Below, one piece after another: positions 53,709 to 63,507 of a stretch of DNA of 64,000 bases. The DNA lies in contig JAJDEF010000030.1 of assembly GCA_029259945.1 (NCBI GenBank), forward strand, positions 62,001-126,000, given 5' to 3'. Position numbers and translations under genes: made by a program. Within the stretch, counting starts at the first letter, position 1. Every line of letters begins with the position of its first letter. Below the pieces are notes generated by a model. It was not told where the DNA came from. It made no database searches and was given only the letters and a program-made list of their open reading frames with translations. The stretch is from Planctomycetota bacterium. Lineage in GTDB: Bacteria; Planctomycetota; Planctomycetia; Pirellulales; Lacipirellulaceae.

Positions 53709-56090
53709 CTACCTCGCTACTTCTGTCCAGCAGAAACGACGTGCTAGTGCGGCTTCGCAATAGTCCAGAACTTGCCGAGTATTATTGCCGCGACCAGCAA
53801 GACGTGTGCTCAGATAGATATGACGAACGAGCGTTAGGGTTGTATAGACATCGATTACATCCGATTTGCAATCTTTCTGCTGAGTACAAAATCGCTCGAC
53901 CATTGTGTTCTGAATCGCTGCAAAAACGTTGGGATGCCCTTGTTGCCGTAGGCTTTGCTCGATCAAATGGCCGCAAAAGTTTCCGATATCAAGGCAAGGA
54001 TCACCCATGCAGTAGAGGTCGTGGTCGAGCACATAAAGATGGTCGCCGTCGATCAGTAGCTGATCGGGATAAAAGTCTCGATGAATTCCCTTCGGCTCCG
54101 TCGACGGAACGGATGCCACTAGTTCACGACAAGCGGTGAGTACTGTACTAATACGAGACCTGAGTTGAGGGATTTGACGGGCGACGAGCGGTAATTTCTC
54201 TTCTAGTATTTGCAACTCATCCTGGATCGTATGGACTCGATCTGTGAAAATATCTGCTTGATGTAACTTCGTCGCAGCATCGGCAATTCGAGCGGCGATG
54301 CCCTCTCCCCCTGGAGCTAAGAGGGCGTCCCAACAGCGAACTCCTGAAACTCGCTCTTGCAACCACATCTGACACTCAGGAACGATCCCCAGGGGGCGAG
54401 CGACTGAGATTCCATCGGGGCTATCGTCGTGAAAGTCACTCTGCCATAGCTCCTGCTGCAGGCGATCGCTTCTCTCATGCCGGCTCTTGGCATGTAGCTT
54501 GCCAAGAGCTGTCACGTCGCTCTTGCCTGCGGTGCTCATGCACGAATATTCGATCAGGCAGCGCCGACCGGGTTTGTGTCGCAGCACCCGAATGGAACGT
54601 AATTCCAACGACTCGTCATGAAAAGCTTGCTTCAGGATGGGGACAATGTATTGGCAAGCGAGGCGAGGGTCGATTGCAGTGTCTGCGTTTTCCAGAGCAG
54701 TATCATCGCCCACAGAGAACAGATCGACGACTTCAATTTCCCAGTCCCGACCTTTAGCCCCCACTGTATTTTTAGGCTGTTTCGAGGAAACGACTGGCAG
54801 CTGGCCAGCTGCGTCGAGAAGATCGGCGGCCCGTTCGATCATTTTTTCTGTTTCATGATGCCAGTTTGGTTGCCGATATCGGAAGGGTTCGTGGGCCAAA
54901 CGCAATAACCCCGCCGCTCGATAAGTTTGAACGGCACGAGGATCGATGGTTGCTGTCTTTTCAGCGTATCCTGAGAGCAGTTCCGCAGAGATTTTGTCGC
55001 AAAGCCCTCGATCCATTCTTCTTTGCAACACTTCGCGTTCCAAGTGAGCTAAAAAATTACCAAGATCGCTTGCTGGGTGCCCGAGCGCGGCGCTATCTAG
55101 GTCGATGATGGCGACTTCGGATTTGTTGACAACAAACTGCTGCGGATGGCAATCACCATGAATCGGTACCTCGACCTGTGGGAACTCGGCTAATAAGGCG
55201 GTGCATCCCTGCGAAACCTCGTGCAGTGGCTCCTTCATCGAAGGTAAGATCGCCGCGAGGTCGTTGGTAACGCGATGAAGTTCTTGTGCCTCGCTCTCAG
55301 ACGAACGGTATGGAAGCTTGGTGATGTGCTGGTCGTGTAGTCGGGCAAGAATGCGTCCCATCTCTCGGGCGGCACTCGGAGGTAGCTGATCGCTAGCGAT
55401 TAAGCTTGCAAAAGACTCTCCAGGAAGCCATTCAAGCAGGATCGCATGATGCCGATCGGAATGCCCGATGGGGCGAGCGATGTTGATTTCAGACAGCGAT
55501 CCTAGCGACTTAGTGGCCCTGCGAGATTGGTCGTAGACCTGCTCTGAGTGAAGTTTGAGAACTGCCTGAGGGCGATTGTCGATGTCGAGTCGAGTGACAT
55601 ACCTGCGTCCAGGTTTATAGCGAAGCGGGTTCCAGTCGGCAGCAAACAATCGATTGTCTTCCTCAGGAGAAAGTCGTGAAAGCAACTGAAGTTGTCCGTC
55701 ACGCGTTGCTGTCCATTCGAGCGCCGGTAGCTCGCTATCGTAAGGAAAAGGCGAGATGACCATCGACAATTTATTGACTACGATTGGCGATGGAGATAGC
55801 GAATCGCATGTCTGGTTGCCGCGACTGACCTTTATCAACTTTTTGTTGGCGTCGACCCTGTGGGCGATAACGTGAACGGTCTGCTTGCCCTCACGAGTAT
55901 CAAGAACAAAGGTCGCCAAGCAGCTAGTGTGCGGTTTGTATCGCAAGTAGGTGCAACGGGTCGCCGTGACCTGAAGACCGGGAAGATGCTTTGCGAATAA
56001 TGCCAGGGCAGCGTCATCGTCAAGGATGATCTTGAGCGCCGGCAACTCGGGGTCGGCCGCAACGACTTTTGCATCAATAAAATTAAGCAT
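53709..56090 (-). CDS. Large protein with two tandem APH-type kinase domains
   Basis: A 793-residue protein with two aminoglycoside-phosphotransferase-fold domains. The first has the catalytic loop IHGDCHPQQ at about 310-318 and IIDLDSA at about 328-334. The second has IHRDFYPDQ at about 669-677 and VLDHDLY at about 687-693. An (Y/H)KPG(R)-type motif occurs three times, near 50 (LRYKPHTSC), 157 (LRYKPGRRY) and 504 (LRHKPGRRC), so the N-terminal 130 residues may be a third, lone N-lobe. The start is ATG 56090, with AAGGA 5 bases upstream; the longer frame overlaps the sulfotransferase gene. The last gene of the glycoconjugate operon; it may phosphorylate a sugar or lipid carrier. Confidence 0.78.
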   Translation of the reverse strand: MLNFIDAKVVAADPELPALKIILDDDAALALFAKHLPGLQVTATRCTYLRYKPHTSCLATFVLDTREGKQTVHVIAHRVDANKKLIKVSRGNQTCDSLSPSPIVVNKLSMVISPFPYDSELPALEWTATRDGQLQLLSRLSPEEDNRLFAADWNPLRYKPGRRYVTRLDIDNRPQAVLKLHSEQVYDQSRRATKSLGSLSEINIARPIGHSDRHHAILLEWLPGESFASLIASDQLPPSAAREMGRILARLHDQHITKLPYRSSESEAQELHRVTNDLAAILPSMKEPLHEVSQGCTALLAEFPQVEVPIHGDCHPQQFVVNKSEVAIIDLDSAALGHPASDLGNFLAHLEREVLQRRMDRGLCDKISAELLSGYAEKTATIDPRAVQTYRAAGLLRLAHEPFRYRQPNWHHETEKMIERAADLLDAAGQLPVVSSKQPKNTVGAKGRDWEIEVVDLFSVGDDTALENADTAIDPRLACQYIVPILKQAFHDESLELRSIRVLRHKPGRRCLIEYSCMSTAGKSDVTALGKLHAKSRHERSDRLQQELWQSDFHDDSPDGISVARPLGIVPECQMWLQERVSGVRCWDALLAPGGEGIAARIADAATKLHQADIFTDRVHTIQDELQILEEKLPLVARQIPQLRSRISTVLTACRELVASVPSTEPKGIHRDFYPDQLLIDGDHLYVLDHDLYCMGDPCLDIGNFCGHLIEQSLRQQGHPNVFAAIQNTMVERFCTQQKDCKSDVIDVYTTLTLVRHIYLSTRLAGRGNNTRQVLDYCEAALARRFCWTEVAR

Positions 56091-56130
56091 CGTCCTTGTA
56101 ACCCTTTGCAGGATGCGGCTAGAAGAATAT

Positions 56131-57147
56131 CTACCAAGGTTCTGGTAATCGCCAGCGCCCGGCGACGGCTTCTGCAAACTCGCGTTTGATGCGATCGACT
56201 TCTTTGCGGACTTCGAGGGAGATGACAGGGTATCTCCGCTCGTAACCTAAATTTTCGAGCAAATCACCAGCGGCGGCCTCAAACTTTTCGACGTCTTCGG
56301 CTTCCATTTGCGTTCGCCAATCTCGCTGGCCTGGAGTGGGAGGCAGCCAAGCAGCATTCGTCGAAAGCGATTTGCCGGTTTGTGTTCTTCCCTCGTAGTA
56401 GTGCTCCATCGCTTCGACATGCGGTATCCCTAGAAAATACGCAAGCTTTCTACATTCCACCCCTGGCTGAGCGACGAGTTCTTCGTACTTGAGTTCCTGA
56501 TACTGATCTTCGCCGATCACCTTCCCGTCACGACAGCCCATTCCAACGAGTGCTTTCCACCAAAGCGCCGTGGTGACCAGCGGATCAACGCTCCAAGATT
56601 TGAATTGCCCTACTGCTTTCGATGCCATCCGCCAGTTTTGCATCGACAGCCAAACATCACGCCCATCGCGAATCAAATGGACGATTCGCGCTTTTGGCCA
56701 GAGCTGATGCAAAACAGGAAGTTTACGCACATAAGTAGGTGTTTTATCACCCACAAGCGGCTTCTTTTTACGCCGGCCGTAGTTGTCGAATATCTGCCCA
56801 ACTAGACTGGCATACGTTAGATCAGGTTGGTTGCTCATTATTTTGAGTAGCGAGCTTCGTTTGATCTTCATTTGCTCGAAACGATGATGCTCGAATAGAT
56901 AATCGACCAAATTTTCGTTCACATGCCCATCCTGCGTGACGCCCTTTCGCTTTTCGTAATACCGAGGAATCCAGTGTGTTTCGCGGGTAATGGCTACCAG
57001 CGGATGGGCGTTAACCATGCGTTTGAGCATCGTAGTGCCCGACCGCGGAGACCCCACAAGAAAAACGTACGGATTGCAAGTTCCCTGCGCCGAAACGTCA
57101 AAATCCAGTTGACTGCTGGTATCCATAAGACTAGGTGGAGATGCCAT
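56131..57147 (-). CDS. PAPS-dependent sulfotransferase
   Basis: A 338-residue sulfotransferase. The 5'-phosphosulfate-binding loop VGSPRSGTTMLKRM lies at 31-44, and the 3'-phosphate-binding strand with RIVHLIRDGRDVWLS at about 153-167. PAPS is the sulfate donor and a hydroxyl of a glycan, lipid or peptide the acceptor. The ATG at 57147 has a good Shine-Dalgarno (AAGGGAAG) and overlaps the ABC transporter stop by 17 bases, so translation is coupled. It probably sulfates the exported product of the operon. Confidence 0.88.
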   Translation of the reverse strand: MASPPSLMDTSSQLDFDVSAQGTCNPYVFLVGSPRSGTTMLKRMVNAHPLVAITRETHWIPRYYEKRKGVTQDGHVNENLVDYLFEHHRFEQMKIKRSSLLKIMSNQPDLTYASLVGQIFDNYGRRKKKPLVGDKTPTYVRKLPVLHQLWPKARIVHLIRDGRDVWLSMQNWRMASKAVGQFKSWSVDPLVTTALWWKALVGMGCRDGKVIGEDQYQELKYEELVAQPGVECRKLAYFLGIPHVEAMEHYYEGRTQTGKSLSTNAAWLPPTPGQRDWRTQMEAEDVEKFEAAAGDLLENLGYERRYPVISLEVRKEVDRIKREFAEAVAGRWRLPEPW

Positions 57148-58978
57148 GAGGCTTCCCTTGGGTTAGATTTCCATTGTTCGTTTGCAGATGATAGAGTTCG
57201 GCATACCGGCCTGCGAGACGAACCAGTTCGTCGTGAGAGCCCGTTTCACAAATGCATCCGCTTTCGATGTAGAGAATCTCGTCGGCATCGGCTGCTTGTA
57301 GCAAATCGTGAGTGACGAGCAGCGTCGTGCGACCAGCAGCCAATCGCTTGAGCGATGCGCGGACTTCGCGTTCGTTCTTCTCGTCAAGACCGGTCGTTGG
57401 TTCGTCCAGCAATAGGAAGGGGGCATTGCGAACGGCCGCACGCGCGATGGCAAGGCGTTGACGTTGGCCGTGCGATAGATTCACCGCTCGCTCTCCTAAC
57501 ATGGTCTCGTATCCTTGCGGCAGAGATTCAATAAAGTCATGAGCATTGGCGAGTTTGGCTGCTTCAACAATTTCTTCTAGCCCGACATCAGTGGCGCCTA
57601 ATGCGACGTTTTCGTACACGTTTCCGGCAAAGAGGATAGTGTCTTGCAAGACGACGCTGATTTGTCCGCGAAGCGAAGCGAGTGTCCACTGGCGAGTGTC
57701 TTGCTCATCAATCCGAATTTGCCCCTCTTGCGGATCGTAAAGACGTAGCAGGAGGCTCAGTAGGGTCGACTTTCCTACACCCGAATCACCGACGATGGAA
57801 ACAAACTGTCCCGCCTCGACCGTAAACGAAAGGTTGTCGTAGACGCAGACCGCTGGTTCGTATCCAAAGGTGATATCCGAGAATTGCAGTTTCCCTCGAA
57901 ATGGCGGCGCCTCCTCAGCATCGGGCGCATCTTGGACGTCGGGAGTTTCTTCGAGCAGCTCGACGATCCGCTCGCCAGCAGCCGTAGCCTTCGCCAACCG
58001 CCCGGCGTACTTGGCGAAATCCTGCATCGGGCGAAATGCGAGTTTGAGATAGAAAGCGAAGGGAACCAAGGCAGTGGCTTGCAGTTCACCCGCAATGGCC
58101 AACTTGGCTCCGTACCAAAGCACAGAAGCCATGGCTACCGCCGTAAGGATGTCGGTCGTTCGTTCTAAACGGGCCGCGAGTCGACGTGTCTTCACGCCCT
58201 CCGACAAGCTACGTTTATTCTCCTTGGAAAAGCTTTTATCGAAATGACTCTCTAGCGAGAGGGCCTGAACCACCTTGACCGAGGCAATCGCTTCAGATGC
58301 TGTGACAGCCATCGCGCCTTCTCGCTGACGTTGCTTTCGAGCGGCAGAATGAATGCGACGTCCTAAGTGTACTGTCGACAGAGCAAATAAGGGCACGACA
58401 ATCATCGACAGTAGCGCGAGTTCCCAATTCACCGCAAACATCACGCTCACCATTCCGACCAGCACTAGCACGCTACCCATCAGTGGCAGTAGTGCAGAGA
58501 CCGCCACGTCTCGCATTAGTTTGATATCACCAATCATGCGCACCAAGAGATCGCCGCTACGTGCCTTATCGTGAAACGAAAGCGATAACGATTGCAAATG
58601 GCGGTATAACTTCCCACGGATACGAGTCATTACGCGATTGCCTATCAGTGCGAAACTCACAGTTTTGCAGTAGTCGCTGGTAGCGCGTAGCGCGACGATG
58701 ACGACCAGACTCATGGCCGTTAGTGCTAACAGTGTCGTCGGGTTGATATGGCTAAACCGCTCGAGCAGCTCGGTTTTTTGGGGTTGGTCCCAAGTGAGAG
58801 CTTGATCCAAAACCAACTTGAGGGGCCAAGGCTCTAAGAGTCGAAAGGCAACGCTTAATAATAGGGCCACCATCGAGCCGGCAATCAGCGGTTTCTCCTT
58901 ACGCAATTCGGGCGTAAAGTGGCGCATCACTTGCCGGAAGCGAGAGAAACTGTCGTTGACTGTTTTTGGTCGACCCAT
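57131..58978 (-). CDS. ABC transporter, fused permease-ATPase (MsbA/exporter type)
   Basis: A 615-residue exporter half-transporter. About six transmembrane helices (20-320) are followed by a nucleotide-binding domain with Walker A GDSGVGKST (397-405), signature LSHGQ (502-506), Walker B FLLLDEP (521-527) and H-loop VTHD (about 554-557). It probably works as a homodimer and moves lipids, glycolipids or other hydrophobic products. The start is ATG 58978, 8 bp after the glycosyltransferase stop; the longer frame is antisense-like. It sits between the glycosyltransferases and the sulfotransferase. Confidence 0.9.
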   Translation of the reverse strand: MGRPKTVNDSFSRFRQVMRHFTPELRKEKPLIAGSMVALLLSVAFRLLEPWPLKLVLDQALTWDQPQKTELLERFSHINPTTLLALTAMSLVVIVALRATSDYCKTVSFALIGNRVMTRIRGKLYRHLQSLSLSFHDKARSGDLLVRMIGDIKLMRDVAVSALLPLMGSVLVLVGMVSVMFAVNWELALLSMIVVPLFALSTVHLGRRIHSAARKQRQREGAMAVTASEAIASVKVVQALSLESHFDKSFSKENKRSLSEGVKTRRLAARLERTTDILTAVAMASVLWYGAKLAIAGELQATALVPFAFYLKLAFRPMQDFAKYAGRLAKATAAGERIVELLEETPDVQDAPDAEEAPPFRGKLQFSDITFGYEPAVCVYDNLSFTVEAGQFVSIVGDSGVGKSTLLSLLLRLYDPQEGQIRIDEQDTRQWTLASLRGQISVVLQDTILFAGNVYENVALGATDVGLEEIVEAAKLANAHDFIESLPQGYETMLGERAVNLSHGQRQRLAIARAAVRNAPFLLLDEPTTGLDEKNEREVRASLKRLAAGRTTLLVTHDLLQAADADEILYIESGCICETGSHDELVRLAGRYAELYHLQTNNGNLTQGKPHGIST

Positions 58979-58986
58979 AATTTGCG

Positions 58987-60222
58987 TTAGTAGGTTGGAC
59001 GTTTTGTGGTGTTTGATGCGTGAAGCAGAAAGTGGGGTGGAGGAATCGCGGGGCCGCGTCTGCCCAACTCGGTTGCAATATTCAGAATCCGTGTGACCAC
59101 CGATTTCCAAGTATACTGACCGACCGCAACATCCCTGGCGGCGTTTCCCATACGAGCACGGTGCTCTGGTTGCCGGCAAAGCTTGATCAAGCCCTGAGCG
59201 AGAGCTGAAGTATCTCCAGCCGGCACAAGCAACCCTGTTTCTGCGTCTTTGATAATCTCAGGGATTTGCCCGATTTCACTAGCGACCGTCGGCAATCCAG
59301 CAGCCATGTATTCAAACAACTTCAACGGCGAGAAATAGAATCCATCTTTCGGTAGATACGGCGCGACAGCCACATCCATCGACTTGAGTAACGCAGGTAT
59401 CGCGTCGGGTGACACGGCTCCCGTGAAGTGGATATGTCGCCCCGTATCACCAGGCAGTTCCGACGCTTGCTCTTCCAACCTTTTGCGTTCCGGCCCATCA
59501 CCTACAATCACTAGCCTCGCTGTCGATTCCTCAGCCGCGAGTGTGCCAAAAGCTTCTACGAGACTAGCCACTCCATGCCAAGGTTTTAGTGTCCCGACAA
59601 ATCCAACCGTAAAATCGCCTCGATGGCGAGGCGAACTAGATTCTGCGTCACTCTGAAAGCGGGACGTGTCCACCCCATTAGGAATGACGTAAACATCGTC
59701 GGAACCCTGTCGGTATCGAAGGATATAATCGGCAACCATCTGAGAGACTGCTATTGCCGCTCCCGCCGCAGACATCGCGCGAAGTGTGCTCTGCTCCGCA
59801 CGATCCCGATCGACTAGCGTACGGTATTGGGCCTGCTCTTCGATGAGAGGAGAGTTGACTTCTAATAGGCCTGGTAAATTGTGGTCACGAGCGTACTCCA
59901 TTCCTGCATAAGAGCAGAGTGAATAGCGTTCGTAAACAAGATCGTAGGGCCCGTTGCTTTCTAAGGCTTTCTTCAGGGTGTCATTTGCCGCCAAAAGGGA
60001 CTCTTCCCTTGAGTTGGCGTCAGTGCTTTTAGCCAAATCAATCGAGTGTATCTGGACATCCAGTAGATTTTCTGGAGGAGGCCCACCAAGTCGGGTCGTA
60101 AAGAGATCAACCTCGACGCCGCGACGCAAAAACTCGCGTAGTACTTCTTGTACATGAACCGAGCAGCCTTTGCATCCAAAAACAGGGACGCCTGGATCGC
60201 AACATAGATAAGCAATGCGCAT
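58987..60222 (-). CDS. Glycosyltransferase family 4
   Basis: A 411-residue GT-B glycosyltransferase. The N-terminal domain starts MRIAYLCCDPGVPVFGCKG and has a Cys-rich loop. The C-terminal domain has VGFVGTLKPWHGV (about 193-205), RLVIVGDGPERKRLEE (about 225-240) and the donor-binding KLFEYMAAGLPTVASEIGQIPEII (about 293-316, split; E-x7-E style Glu). The start ATG 60222 overlaps the preceding gene stop by one base (TGATG). Donor and acceptor sugars are not deducible. Confidence 0.9.
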   Translation of the reverse strand: MRIAYLCCDPGVPVFGCKGCSVHVQEVLREFLRRGVEVDLFTTRLGGPPPENLLDVQIHSIDLAKSTDANSREESLLAANDTLKKALESNGPYDLVYERYSLCSYAGMEYARDHNLPGLLEVNSPLIEEQAQYRTLVDRDRAEQSTLRAMSAAGAAIAVSQMVADYILRYRQGSDDVYVIPNGVDTSRFQSDAESSSPRHRGDFTVGFVGTLKPWHGVASLVEAFGTLAAEESTARLVIVGDGPERKRLEEQASELPGDTGRHIHFTGAVSPDAIPALLKSMDVAVAPYLPKDGFYFSPLKLFEYMAAGLPTVASEIGQIPEIIKDAETGLLVPAGDTSALAQGLIKLCRQPEHRARMGNAARDVAVGQYTWKSVVTRILNIATELGRRGPAIPPPHFLLHASNTTKRPTY

Positions 60223-61487
60223 CACCCAACTCCTGCCAGCGTTCGCTGCGGTACTGGTGACTGACAATTAGAGAAAACTGCCCGCATTTTTTTAGTATTC
60301 GTGTGGATCGAAAACTCGCTCTCGATTAACTGCCGTGCAGCTTTCGAGAGGTTGACCCGCAGCTGGGCGTCTGTCAGTAGCTGTTGCATCGCTTGAGCTA
60401 GTTTTTCTGGCTGCTGCTCGGGAACGAGCAGCCCTGTTTCGCCATGTCGCACCACTTCTGGAACTCCTGTAACACTGGTCGAAAGGCAAGGCGTTCCTAA
60501 GGCCATCGATTCAAGAAGTACGGTCGGCAGACCATCGCGATCACCTGTCGAGGCGGTAATGCAGGGCGCTACGAACATGGTCGCTTCGTGTATTGCTCGA
60601 TGGACTTCCTTTTGGGGGCGCGGCCCTGTCAAGATAACACGCTCTTCTAGTCCCAAGTGTTCAATCTGAGATCGCAGCGAGTTTTCCAGGTCTCCGCCGC
60701 CGATAATCGTACACTCAAATTCAACTTGCGAATTCGCAAGCAAGGCACAAGCATCGATCAAATCCGAAAATCCTTTCTTTTCGACTAAACGCCCGACCGC
60801 CACGATTTTAGGCAATCGCTCTTTGGGAACCGAATAAGGAAAGGCCTCAAGATCTAATCCGTTATAAATTCGTTTAATCTTTGATCTCGATTCGGGGAAA
60901 CGTTTGCCAAGATCCTCAACGTTAAAATCACTGACCGTGACGACCGTTGCCGCATCGGCAATCTTTCGACCAAGTTGCTGCTCGTCGACTCCCTCATGAA
61001 AAATATCCTTGGCATGGGCTGTAAAAGTGTAAGGAATTTCCGTAAGTAGAGAAGTCAGCCGAGCGACCGAAGCCGAGGTCGTACCAAAATGTGCATGCAG
61101 ATGGTCAATGCCTCGTTTTTCGACTTGTCGTGCTAAGAGTAGCGACTGATAGACCTCGATTGCCGAATAACCGCCCGTTTCTTTGAGAACGGCCCATTTA
61201 TGCGGATAGTCACGCCCAAAAGCTTCGATCTCTCGCCACATGGTTTCCGCTTTGATACCACCATATCGCAAGTGAACGACCGGCGCACGCACATCGGCAA
61301 TCGCATGTTGAAAATGCGTGTCTGACGTGGGTCGCAGGGCAAAAATATTGATGTCCATGCCCGCCTTTTCATGAGCCAGAATTTCGTTGACCACAAAGGT
61401 CTCTGAAAAACGCGGGTAACGCTTCACGACGTACCCAATGCGTCGAGGTCGAAGCAAGGCAGGCTCATCAGAGTAATTTACTTTCAT
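60222..61487 (-). CDS. Glycosyltransferase family 4
   Basis: A 421-residue GT-B glycosyltransferase. IGYVVKRYPRFSETFVVNEI (17-36) is a start often seen in exopolysaccharide enzymes. HLHAHFGTTSASVARL (about 130-145), PYTFTAHAKDIF, IVAVGRLVEKKGFSDLI (about 229-245) and GLPTVLLESMALGTPCLSTSV (about 319-339, split) follow. The ATG at 61487 overlaps the upstream gene's stop. Together with its neighbour it would add two sugars in succession. Specificity is unknown. Confidence 0.9.
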   Translation of the reverse strand: MKVNYSDEPALLRPRRIGYVVKRYPRFSETFVVNEILAHEKAGMDINIFALRPTSDTHFQHAIADVRAPVVHLRYGGIKAETMWREIEAFGRDYPHKWAVLKETGGYSAIEVYQSLLLARQVEKRGIDHLHAHFGTTSASVARLTSLLTEIPYTFTAHAKDIFHEGVDEQQLGRKIADAATVVTVSDFNVEDLGKRFPESRSKIKRIYNGLDLEAFPYSVPKERLPKIVAVGRLVEKKGFSDLIDACALLANSQVEFECTIIGGGDLENSLRSQIEHLGLEERVILTGPRPQKEVHRAIHEATMFVAPCITASTGDRDGLPTVLLESMALGTPCLSTSVTGVPEVVRHGETGLLVPEQQPEKLAQAMQQLLTDAQLRVNLSKAARQLIESEFSIHTNTKKMRAVFSNCQSPVPQRTLAGVG

Positions 61488-62941
61488 ACGACTTCTCGCG
61501 TGTGGAAAGAATGTTTAGGAGATCGTTTTATAACTAGATCACGACATAACTCTTTAATGCGAGCTAAGCCATTAAGATCAATGAGATCGGAAGATTTTGT
61601 TGGAACCGAGGATTTACTAACCATCCACTGTTGAAGTGCCGTGGACGAAAGGCTGCCGGGGTGCAATATGTCGACCAATCCCAACTGCTGCAGCTTTTGA
61701 GCACGAATCCATTGTTCGGTCCTGGGAAAAACTCGTGGAACTAGTAACGCCTTTTTCTGAAAAGAGAGGATCGAACAGACGGTGTTGTAGCCGCCCATGG
61801 TAATCACGCGATCGGCCCGGCTAATGAGCTGATCGGCCTCAGTAGAAAACTTCAGGACGCATAGGTTGGGGCAATTTGTCGCACTTTCTTGCAGCGAACG
61901 CAGTTGCTCTTCTGGCATGAACGGGCCCGTCAACAACACCCCGCGAAATCCTGACTCTGGCAGACTGTCGATAAAAGCTCGGGCCAGTGGGTATCCATCC
62001 TGACCACCGCCGAGAGTGCAAACGATGAATTGGCCCTTATCATCCTCGAATTTCACCTCTTCGCTTCCTGTGGTTGCCAATCGTGAGGACTGATTCAAAT
62101 AGCCCGTGTACCGAATTTTATGGATGCTTTCCGAAGGCCAACAATATTCCGAAGCGGTGTCATAAACTTGTGGATCACCATAGACCCAAATTTCGTCAAA
62201 AAATGCTTCAATGGCTTGGTGACTTTCTGAATCTTTCCATTCGGCAAGTACCGTCTCAGGATCATCCAAAACATCACGTATACCCAACACACACTTCCGA
62301 TTAAATTGCTGCTTCATGAATCGCAGTGCAGGAAGCAGTTCGCCAAATGCGCCGGTAGGTACCTTATCAACAATAAACACATCGGGCTGGAAAACCTTCA
62401 TCGCAGAGCAGATCGACTCGGCACGCAATCGCACAAGATCGTGGACCGAGATCCCAAGTTGTCCCGAGACATAATTGCCGTTTGTATCTTTTTGAAGACG
62501 TGGCAGAGTTATGCAGTCGGCTCCAGGAGGGAGTGAAAAGAAATTTGCCTCGTGGGCACCCGTAATGAGTAGTGACGTGGCCCCAAGTTCAGATTCCGCC
62601 AACGACTGTGCGATTAAGAGATTCCGTCGAAAGTGCCCTAGCCCCATGGTGTCGTGTGAATAAAGGGCTATTCGAGGCCGCCTACTTTTACTCGGTCCTG
62701 CAGCAGCCTGGTCAAGTCGCAGGCTGTTACTCGGATCGTTAGAATCTCTCGCCCGCTGGTCTTCTCGCATCGTCGCGTTCCCGCTTTCTGCCTGATGAGA
62801 GAACCCAGGCGACCCATTTGCCATACACATCTCCGGCAAGGGAATCGCTGCGGAGCATGCTATTTGGTTCAACGATGATTGAATTCGATGCATTTTTGTA
62901 AAGCTAGTTCGTAATGGGTATGAATAGACCAACGGTATCAT
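61484..62941 (-). CDS. GT28/MurG-like glycosyltransferase
   Basis: A predicted glycosyltransferase of up to 485 residues, resembling the MurG-type GT28 family in its C-terminal half. RIALYSHDTMGLGHFRRN (about 89-106) is the N-terminal GHxxR loop. FIVCTLGGGQDGYPLA (about 315-330) and ADRVITMGGYNTVCSILSF (about 383-401) are donor-site landmarks. The first 85 residues are low in conservation; the ATG at 62941 overlaps the previous stop (ATGA) but starts at 62821 or 62770 are plausible. The probable role is glycosylation of a lipid or polymer in the operon's pathway. Confidence 0.8.
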   Translation of the reverse strand: MIPLVYSYPLRTSFTKMHRIQSSLNQIACSAAIPLPEMCMANGSPGFSHQAESGNATMREDQRARDSNDPSNSLRLDQAAAGPSKSRRPRIALYSHDTMGLGHFRRNLLIAQSLAESELGATSLLITGAHEANFFSLPPGADCITLPRLQKDTNGNYVSGQLGISVHDLVRLRAESICSAMKVFQPDVFIVDKVPTGAFGELLPALRFMKQQFNRKCVLGIRDVLDDPETVLAEWKDSESHQAIEAFFDEIWVYGDPQVYDTASEYCWPSESIHKIRYTGYLNQSSRLATTGSEEVKFEDDKGQFIVCTLGGGQDGYPLARAFIDSLPESGFRGVLLTGPFMPEEQLRSLQESATNCPNLCVLKFSTEADQLISRADRVITMGGYNTVCSILSFQKKALLVPRVFPRTEQWIRAQKLQQLGLVDILHPGSLSSTALQQWMVSKSSVPTKSSDLIDLNGLARIKELCRDLVIKRSPKHSFHTREVV

Positions 62942-63507
62942 CGCTTGATTTTTTCTAACGCTTCGTTGGCGGCTCTTCTCACTTTTTCGTCGACATCCTT
63001 GGTCGTTTTTTCTAAGGCAGGTATTGCCGCCTGAGCTTGGTTCCCGATCTTGCCAAGTGCCTTTGCGGCGTAATATCGTATTCTCGCTTCGTCATCATCT
63101 TCGATAATTTCGGTAAGCTCCTCGACCGCAACCACTGCTGCGTCTTCAACGTTGGCCAACGCTTTGACCACGTAGTAGCGCATCTCAGACTCTGCCTGTT
63201 GAAGCGAATTTTTGAGCGCCACGGCGGCTGGCGCCGCTCCAATACCAATTTTGCTAAGCGCTTTTGCACTTCGATATCGAACTTTCTCGGACGGGTCTGC
63301 TAGTGCAACTGCCAATGCGTCGACGGCCTCAATACTTTCCGGCCCATACGCTTCAAGTTTCTTGACTGCGTCGTATCGCACGGAGTGATCATCATGTTCC
63401 AGCTGCTTGGCCAATTCACTCACGGGAGTTCCCCCGCAACCGGTGGTTATCACACCCAGGCTAAGCAGTAGTCCAGCGAAGACTGTCTTTCTACAACAAA
63501 AGATCAT
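62938..63507 (-). CDS. HEAT-repeat lipoprotein
   Basis: A 189-residue predicted lipoprotein: hydrophobic VFAGLLLSLGVI then the lipobox TTGC at C24. The mature part has about five HEAT/PBS-lyase-type repeats, each with a VRY.(A/S)(A/V)KAL..IG core: SVRYDAVKKLEAYG, KVRYRSAKALSKIG, EMRYYVVKALANVE, RIRYYAAKALGKIG and KVRRAANEALEKI. Such repeats bind proteins. It may act as a periplasmic scaffold for the operon. I chose ATG 63507; the frame upstream belongs to the overlap with the DUF1559 gene. Confidence 0.82.
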   Translation of the reverse strand: MIFCCRKTVFAGLLLSLGVITTGCGGTPVSELAKQLEHDDHSVRYDAVKKLEAYGPESIEAVDALAVALADPSEKVRYRSAKALSKIGIGAAPAAVALKNSLQQAESEMRYYVVKALANVEDAAVVAVEELTEIIEDDDEARIRYYAAKALGKIGNQAQAAIPALEKTTKDVDEKVRRAANEALEKIKR

